Of a DNA stretch of 64,000 nt, positions 56,992 to 64,000 are shown piece after piece; within the stretch, counting starts at the first letter, position 1; the number at the start of each line of letters is the position of its first letter. Source of the stretch: Coturnix japonica (taxonomy: Eukaryota; Chordata; Aves; Galliformes; Phasianidae); contig NC_029543.1 in NCBI RefSeq assembly GCF_001577835.2, positions 1,810,199-1,874,198 on the forward strand, written 5' to 3'. The position numbers and the translations under genes are program-made. Under the pieces are notes generated by a model. That model saw only the letters and a list, made by a program, of their open reading frames with translations, searched no databases and had not been told where the DNA came from.

Positions 56992-59900
56992 TTATTTCCT
57001 GAGCTTCTTTTCAGATGCTTTGACCTGCTGGAGAATGTTTTTCAACATCTTCCCTATTTGGGCTTTGGTCAGTGATTTCCTGCTGTACCACACTTGGTCC
57101 CACATGGAGTACATGTGTCTGGGGGAGAGATACAACGGGTCGTAATCATGCAGCATATCCCCCGGCCTCTTCTCTGCATATTTCTTATAATCTTGGACTG
57201 GGCAGTTTTCAGGGTTATCGGGTTTGGCAAAGAGATGTGGAACTGATTCCCCCCCAGATCCCTCTGCATTGAGCTCATGCTTCCATTCCAGGTACTCCAG
57301 CCCTGCCACATCCCTTTTGAGCACCAGCTGTCCCCAGTACAGATTCTGGCCCCGGTTGTGTGTACTCGCCCCAAACCCCCTAATGATATTTACAAACATC
57401 AGGTACAGAAAGCCCTGTGGCTTGGACTGACTTAACAGCCCGCTCTTACGGAGATGATCCACATTCTCATCCGTCAGTTTCTCCAAGAGAGACCACTTTT
57501 CATCTCTCTCTCGTTGAGACAGAAGCTGACACCTCTGTTTCAAGGCTTCCTGAGATGCTCTGAATTCGGATCCTTTCACCACGCTGCACTCATAACTGTA
57601 ATCCTTGAGGTACCTGTCTATGCTGTTCTGAAAGTACTGCAAAGACCCAGTGGAGAAATCCATGCCGTTCTGTTTCTTTGCAGAGGTGAAGAATAAGACC
57701 ATGTAATTATCGAGGTCTTTGGGTGGCAGCTCGTAGATCTCACGTGCTTCAGAAGGACAGTGCACATGCAACCAATCTCTGAAAATCTTGATGTTGGCAG
57801 CATTGCGGTTTCTGTTGCTCAGCTTGTCTAAAAGATAAGAAAGAGCTTTGTGATCAGTGACAGCGAGCAAGGAGAGCAGTGAAAGAGAAAGAGATGCAGA
57901 ATAATGTTCACCTTCTTGTTAAAAAGCAGTCAGTCACAAACCCTTCCCTTTAAAGCTTTGGTTTTGATTTGCCCACATCACTGTGTAGCACTTGTCTGGA
58001 CAGGGAAGGACAGCCCCTGTCTTCCTCGCTTGAGCAGTGAATCTGCACGATACCATCTACATAACTATAAGGTATTTTCATTTTGAATCATGTTTAATTA
58101 GGAGAGAATTATTGGGAGCTGTAGTTGTCATTTGCTGGCTTGTCTTTATGTTGGTAAGGGACTGAATTTTGCCCTGGCTGACTTTGAGGTCATAACCATG
58201 CTCATAACCAGCAGCTCCTGTCCTGCTACTGCAGCATCAGCCACAAAGCTCAAACAAGCCAAAATGGACCTGGTGTGATTTCAGCAATTTGCAACTACTC
58301 TGGCTTGTATTTTGTGGTGACTGCAGGGGCCAAAGTCTGCTCTGTTCAAATGAATGGGAGTCAGCCTGGATGTGGATGCTGTCATCTGCCTCAGGACTGA
58401 GCTCCCTGCATTCCATATGTTCAGAATGTTGTACCAGTCGTTACATAAGACACATTTCAAAGTGTTCCTCTGAAACCTCTTCAGGGCAGGAGAGCTCTCA
58501 TTGTGAAATACAAACATGAACCAAAACTTAGGGATGAAGAGTAAGGAAGGAGAAGAAAAGATGAGTCAAAGTATATTCTTTAAGCAAGGGATGCCAGGAT
58601 TCCAGTTGGGTTCTTTCTCAAGTTTCTATGGCAATACCACACCTACCTGGTTCCACATAGCATGAGAAATTAGTTCTTTGGATTGCTGCAGAGCCCCATC
58701 TGCTCACCTGTGACTTTTCCAGAGCTGAAGAAGGGGTAGATTTAAAAGGGTTCCAGAACCAGCATCTAGAAATTCCTCTTCTGGCACTGAGCTATTTTGT
58801 ACATGCTTAGCAACCATAAAATGCTGTGACTGAATGGAGGTGGATTCTACTGTGCTGCTGTCTCAGTGTTTTGCCTGTTTTGTTACTGACTGGTCCATGG
58901 GAAGTTGCCTCAGTGCTTACACCTCGATGTTAGCAAACCAAACCATGAAACTGACTAAGCCAGCAGCTGACATGGATTGATGTGGAACACCACCTGCAGG
59001 CACGCAAAGCAATGCAAACGTTGTGGCTCACTATAATGTCTTTAAAAACCTGGGTATTTGCATTTTATTTGAGGTGTTTAATCACTCTATTAAACGATGT
59101 GTAGCTGGTATTAAGGCTCTGGTGTATCACACATCAATCCTAAGTCAGAGTTTCAGCCAAAATTTCTGGGTTTTTTGCTTTAAAAGTTACTTCCTTGTTC
59201 TTTTTTTCCCCTCTGTGAGACCAGAGTTCACAGCTCTGGTTCCAGTTTCTCACAGGGATTCTGTCTTAAGTAAAGCCAAAATACTATATGACAATACCCA
59301 ATGAAAGACCAAAATGTTCCAAGTGGGTAGTTAAAGCTACAGCCAAGTCAACATCGGGGTATCTCAGTGAAAGGCATTCCCTATGAAAGTGATGATTGCT
59401 TAAAGTAGGGATATTTTTAGTCTCTTTTAGTAGAAATGGTATGACCTAAATAGGATGTATTTATTTAGATGCCACAATACGCGTTTTGCCAGCTAAAAGA
59501 AGTCACCCTCCTTTACTAGGTTGGGAAAGTGAAACATGCCCACAAACCCTCCCCAATTAAAGCTCCAGGGCATCTTACTGGTTTTTGAAGATTCAGGAGG
59601 TTGGCTGTCATTCCTGCTTTCTTGGCTCAGTGAGGTTGAAGGACGAGGGGTCTGCTCAGCCCCTGACAGCCTGCTCTCCTCCGCAGGGCCCTCGGTGGCG
59701 TTTCCATTCAAGTCTAAGGTTCCTGAGCCATTGGACTCAGAAGAGCTCGGCACAGAGGCAGGTGGCTTTAGCTGGGCTTCTGCTTCAGTGTTGGAGATAG
59801 GAATCAATTCTAAATCTTCTTTCGCTGTTGCTGACCCAGCAGAATCCCCCGCTCTAGAATTTTCACTTGCGAACTCTATGGGATTAAGGGGACCCAGACT

Positions 59901-61299
59901 CACGAAGCAGCTTTTCAGGATCTTTAGATCCCTTCCAGGAGATTTTAGAATACAGCAAAGAGTTGGGTGAGGTGCTGTCACGGGGGTAAGGCCAGATGTA
60001 GAGGTGGCTGTCTGCTTGTTAATTTCTGTCTTCTGATCAGGATACATTTGCAAACCTACCTCTGCAGCTACATCTTTAGGCAATGACTGCGAAAGACTAT
60101 CCAGGTCGATTATCTCTTCTTGGTTTTCTGCATTCACTGCATAATCATCTTCAGAGATGCATTCACTGTATTCTAGCTTAATCTCATGGAGGTCTGTTCT
60201 GATTTTGCCTGTGGATATTGACAAATGTTGCTCTGCTGCAGAGCCTGGTTGCATGGGTTTGCTGTTCCTTTGGTTTTCTCTGGCTGGTGGTTCATTACAC
60301 ATTTTGCAGATGGTATCTTTTTGCTGAGAGCTCCCTGCAGGTGTGCCACGTGATCCTGTGGCACCACTGTCTCTTCTAGCCCTTTCAAAAGACGAAGCTA
60401 TCCTGATCCTCTTTTCACCTAAAGCAGCACCTTGTGATGGAGCCCCGAGGGATGTTTGCCTCTTTCTCTTTTCTGCAGCCTCATTCTTGTTTCCAAAGTG
60501 TAAATCTTCACACGTCCAGTGATAGGCATGTCCAGCTCCACAAATCCACAGAACAGAATTGTCCTTGCTAGGCTGACCCATGTTCTGCTTAGTTTCCAAG
60601 GCCGGGATATGAATGCATATAGTCCCATGAGTGTGTGCCCAGGTGACAAGGTTGGAGAGATCCTTGCAAAGCGAGCTGACATTGCTGCAGCCTTCATCAG
60701 CGATGCTCTCAAACTGCAAAAACACATCAGAAGTAATTAAGTGAAAGAGGTGCATAAAGTGGTAGTGCAGGGGGCTGCTTTCAGCCCCATCTCAACTGAA
60801 TAATAATTCCACCTCAGTGATCCTTGTAATGATTCTTTCTAAAACAGTATGTTTTTTTCTATAAAAATAATAATAATTTTTATAATAATTGCCCTCTTTG
60901 AAGACCTGTTATGTGAGTGTGGTTCTGGAATAGTGAGTTTATCACTGATACAAATGTAATGTATGCATAATTATGGGCTTGTGCACAATTAAAATTAACA
61001 CAGGTGAGGGGAAGGCAACCCAAGGCAAGTGGATCTGTGGATCTGAGCAAGCTTGTACCTATCAACAGTTCTGTATTCACTGATGGAAAACAACAAGGGG
61101 AAGTGTCAGGAATCAGCTCCTCTGCCTCCCTCCTCCCTGTGGCCAACAGGGCTCATAGTTGTGTTGTCAGGAGGATGCTGAAGCTGAAAAAGGGACCTCA
61201 CATCCATGTGTCTAAAATTCTGTAATTTTAATGCTACAACCGATTCTGTTAGAAATAATTGGTTTTGGTATAATTTATGCTGTAAGATATACTCACCAT
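56992..61299 (-). CDS. KIAA1958-like protein with Crypton-derived tyrosine-recombinase-like (DUF3504) domain
   Basis: Host gene related to KIAA1958; the molecular role of this family is unknown. Exons on the minus strand: 61297-61299 (ATG only, with 5' UTR to about 61372), 59579-60713 and 56992-57827, totalling 657 aa in frame. Residues 20-67 (DLSNLVTWAHTHGTICIHIP and WICGAGHAYHW) closely match the N-terminus of human KIAA1958 as I remember it. Residues about 80-379 are low in order, acidic and Ser-rich. The last exon (380-657) encodes a DUF3504-type domain (NIKIFRDWLHVHC, FSTGSLQYFQNSIDRYLKD, EALKQRCQLLSQRERDEKW, HNRGQNLYWGQLVL). DUF3504 derives from Crypton DNA transposons and also occurs in ZMYM2/3/4, QRICH1 and KCTD1. 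The chain stops at about the point where the catalytic C-terminus with the nucleophile tyrosine would follow, so it is unlikely to act as a recombinase. It differs enough from KIAA1958 to be a paralogue rather than the orthologue; I give no symbol. Confidence 0.8.
57828..59578. other. Intron 2 of the KIAA1958-like gene
   Basis: About 1.75 kb, more AT-rich than the rest of the window. No other coding exon was recognised. Its 5' end (59493-59578) is open as a read-through of exon 2, ending in a stop next to a poly(A) signal. Confidence 0.55.
59460..59465 (-). terminator. Intronic poly(A) signal for a short KIAA1958-like isoform
   Basis: AATAAA on the minus strand lies 28 bp beyond the stop reached by reading through the exon 2 donor (stop 59493-59495). 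A transcript ending here would encode about 407 aa without the recombinase-like domain. This is a prediction from sequence only. Confidence 0.4.
60864..60892. repeat. AT-rich (AAT)n-like simple repeat
   Basis: AAAATAATAATAATTTTTAT and adjacent TAATAATT, in intron 1 of the KIAA1958-like gene. Confidence 0.65.
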
Positions 61300-61372
61300 G
61301 GTGCTGTTTCTTTTCTCACTGTGTCCTTTTGTGTGGAATTCAGCTGAATATCCTTTCTTTTTCTCTCAGAAC

Positions 61373-64000
61373 CTGAAATAACCATCATATGTGTGTGTAT
61401 TTAGAGAGAGAAAATATATTTTTATATACATATGTAAAATATCTGGCTACAAATGCTATCGTAGAACACCTATCTTCACAAAGGTGAGCAATCACATTTA
61501 GTCCAAAAGAACTCTATATAGAAAGCTTGGCTTATGTAAATATTTGGAGGATTTGCCTATAAGGTTTACCCCCCCAAAAAATGGAACAAAACATAAATAT
61601 TGAGGGCAGAATTTCAGAAGGGAGAGATGTTCCTTCCAGCTCTGGCATTTTGTGGCTAGAAATCTTAAGTTCTCCAAACTGAAGTGCAGAAACATCTCTG
61701 TGTAATAGTCTGGAAGGACACTGTAATTCCTGCGTCATTGGTTACACACCTTGCTGTCAGCACAGATATTGCAACAGAGCCAAGAAGCCTCACTGTGCCC
61801 TTTGTGACTGAGACTGCTTGAGCTCACCATTTGTAATGGCAGTTTTCACTCCAGGCATCTTAGACTGTTATTAATTAAAGGTTTTACATTAAGTGGCAGC
61901 AAAAGATGCCCAACTGAAAGCACTGTACGCTGGAATCCTGTCCAAACTGGCTGTGGGAGCTGCTCTGGCCCTGCAGGCTGTGAGCTTGAGCCTCCAGGGC
62001 TGGTTGCCAGCTCTGTGTGCTGCTCTTCCAAACCAGCCGCAGAAGATGGAAGAAAAGCATCCCAGCTGACAGATGTAGGGCTGCTTTGTAAGCTGTGAAC
62101 ATGCTGTTTGTCTGTAGGGATTTATTTCAACAGCAGGTTAGTTAAACTGAGGGAAAGAATGTAGGTGCACATTGTACTGCAGGTATCCAATTGTGTGCCA
62201 GCATCCAAGGCTCCACTCAGCACCCAGCCCACTCCCTGCCGTGCTCCCCCAACCAGGGAAGGCCAAATTAAGGCCCAGCACCCAGCCCAGCTGCCAGGAG
62301 GAAGGAGTGTGGCTGGGGGGCACAGGAGCCACATGGTGGGAGCAGCCCTTGTGTTGTGACAAATAAAACCCAGGGATTGGGAAACCACTGCTTGGCCAAA
62401 TTCCTGCGCTGAAGAGCTCCTGGATGTGTGTTTACACAAGCCTTGCTCTGTTGATTCAGAACTTCCAGAAAGCAGCACACCCGGGGGCCTGCACAGCAGC
62501 CCAGCTCCATGGCTCAAGCTGGCACAGCACTTAGGCACTCTGAATTGTAAATGGATACTTCAGCCTGCTGATGCCAAGGCCAAACGTGCTTCGCTGAATG
62601 CTGAGCCCAAGTGAGAAAGCATGCAAAATGTTCAGGCACAAGTGTAATTGCTCTAGGAAGCAAAACAAAAGGCCATCAAAGTGGTGTGGACTTCTGAACT
62701 GCTCAGCATGAGGGTGTCCTCTTGAACCAGGCAGAGGTAATAACTACACTAACAAATACCTGTAGAGCAATTAACAGGTTTTCCTTTTCCTAATTAGGCA
62801 AAGCACAAGCCTAAGAGACAAAGAAACAAATCTAAAGTGAAACTACACAAGAAAAGTTCTCTCTAAGCTCAGGTGATGGGCAATGGAACTGAATGTCCCT
62901 TTCAACAAGAGCAGCACAGCTCGAATCTCTCCTGTCATGTCAGCTTTACATCCCAGTGAGGAATGAACAGCAGGCACCAGAACCACTGCAGCTTGGAGTG
63001 AAATCAGTGCATGTCAGCAAAGCTCTGGAAAGCCCTTCTGCTCTTCCACTAGCATCAATCCATGTGTTCCTTTTTATGGCTTCCTATTGATAGCAAAGCA
63101 TTCTGGGCTAAAATTATCAGTGCCGTCTGCAGATGCAAGCTTGTGAAACATGCAAAGCCAGGATTTTTAAAGAATTTTCTAACAAAAATCTGCTTGCTTT
63201 AAAGCAGTGGAATGGGCAGCTCCCTGCAGTGCTCCTCAGCCTTCAACTGCACGTTGAAAGCTGAGCTAAGCTCTGGGAGAACTGTTTTGTTCTTTCTGAA
63301 GTTAGAGCTTTATCTTAGAGCTCAGCATGTGTAATTTCTCCCCAGAGGGCAGGACAGCTTGGGCAAACGAAGAATTTCCATGCATCACTTTGGCACTCAC
63401 ACACTGTGGGAAAAGGTAATAGGAATGGAAGCTCTGTGTGGTCATAAGGCCACGAAGTTACTGACTTGGCAGATGATCATCTTGATTTCTATCATGGGAG
63501 CCCTTCAATGGAATGCTTTTATCTCTCCTTATCTCCAAGCACACGTCTTCCTTTTCCTGATCTCGTTGAAAAAGCCTTTTTTTCTCTTCAGATTTAGGTC
63601 CAAATAAAAACTCTGCTAATCAGTTGAGGGCACTTCTTCAGCCCACTCCTGCTCTCTTATTTACATTGGTTGAGAGTACCTCTAAAGAAGACTGAACTTT
63701 ACCATTAGAACTGAGCAAAAAGGGGGAAAAACAAAGGGAAAAAAGTGTTTACAGCACTACCTGCTTCCAACAAAAATAGGCTCTGTGTAGGGAAGGGGTT
63801 CAGAGCTTGGTGTCTGTATGCAGAACCCACACCTTCATGCAGAAAAGCAGGAAATTCCAAAGCTGTGCAGTGAATGTTTGTTTGCTTTTAACCCATAGGG
63901 AAATCAGTGCATTAATACAACCTATAGTTATGTGAATTCATGCTCACTAGAAGAAAAAAGGGGGAAAAAAACGTTGTTTTACTCTCTCATGGCCCTGCAC
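61373..64000. other. Upstream of the KIAA1958-like ATG exon: no gene recognised
   Basis: About 2.6 kb of moderately AT-rich sequence to the right edge. The ATG exon seems to begin at an acceptor (TTATTTCAG, 61372), so an untranslated first exon of the KIAA1958-like gene should lie here or beyond the window. No CpG island, RNA gene, coding exon or clear transposon was seen. Confidence 0.45.

Noticed and set aside
58430-58520. Possible CR1 fragment in intron 2 of the KIAA1958-like gene
   Set aside because: Only a short AACCTCTTCAGGGC-type match; too weak to call.
61373-64000. Small open frames at the right edge (e.g. 62165-62366, 62893-63090)
   Set aside because: Short, no domain, no splice signals in phase. 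Treated as non-coding.
1-64000. Endogenous retrovirus or LTR element
   Set aside because: No paired terminal repeats, primer-binding site or gag/pol/env-like sequence was recognised anywhere in the window; the only interspersed repeats noted are CR1-like fragments.

Overview
The window is vertebrate nuclear DNA and almost certainly avian. It is GC-rich, with compact multi-exon genes, CpG-rich promoters, very little interspersed repeat, and fragments that resemble the CR1 LINE family of birds and reptiles. Gene content and order (POLRMT, FGF22, RNF126, FSTL3, PRSS57, PALM, MISP) match the human 19p13.3 block. In chicken that block lies on a microchromosome, and a galliform such as Gallus is the best guess. 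One run of ten Ns (17767-17776) marks an assembly gap inside a pentanucleotide array.

Layout from left to right: the 5' half of POLRMT on the minus strand (four coding exons, the rest lies off the left edge); a ~600 bp head-to-head promoter shared with FGF22 (plus, three coding exons, 176 aa); RNF126 (minus, nine coding exons, 312 aa) ending tail-to-tail with FGF22; a ~7 kb gene-free interval that begins with a (GGGAT)n array; FSTL3 (plus, five exons, 249 aa); PRSS57 (minus, five exons, ~301 aa); PALM (plus, nine coding exons, 385 aa, with a 6.9 kb first intron); MISP (plus, four coding exons, ~714 aa); a KIAA1958-like gene carrying a Crypton-derived recombinase-like domain (minus, ~657 aa), tail-to-tail with MISP; and 2.6 kb of apparently non-coding sequence to the right edge. 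I rebuilt the exons by checking GT/AG borders and phase. Every full-length model stays in frame from start to stop, and most match the length of the mammalian orthologue as I remember it.

The genes do not form one pathway. They are a conserved linkage group: mitochondrial transcription (POLRMT), a synapse-organising FGF (FGF22), a ubiquitin ligase (RNF126), an activin/myostatin antagonist (FSTL3), a granule protease (PRSS57), two cytoskeleton or membrane-shaping proteins (PALM, MISP) and a domesticated DNA-transposon protein (KIAA1958-like).

Points most worth a second look: the KIAA1958-like gene, whose recombinase domain sits in one separate last exon and can apparently be omitted by an intronic poly(A) signal just after a read-through stop; two large tandem arrays, G-rich (GGGAT)n and an 11/22-bp polypurine array, bracketing the first exon of RNF126; an inverted pair of ZNF143-type motifs plus an NRF1 site in the POLRMT/FGF22 promoter; a CpG-rich patch with repeated X-box-like half-sites in PALM intron 1; and several AT-rich, homeobox/POU-site-rich islets around FSTL3 that look like conserved enhancers. 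No tRNA, rRNA, CRISPR array or retroviral element was recognised.
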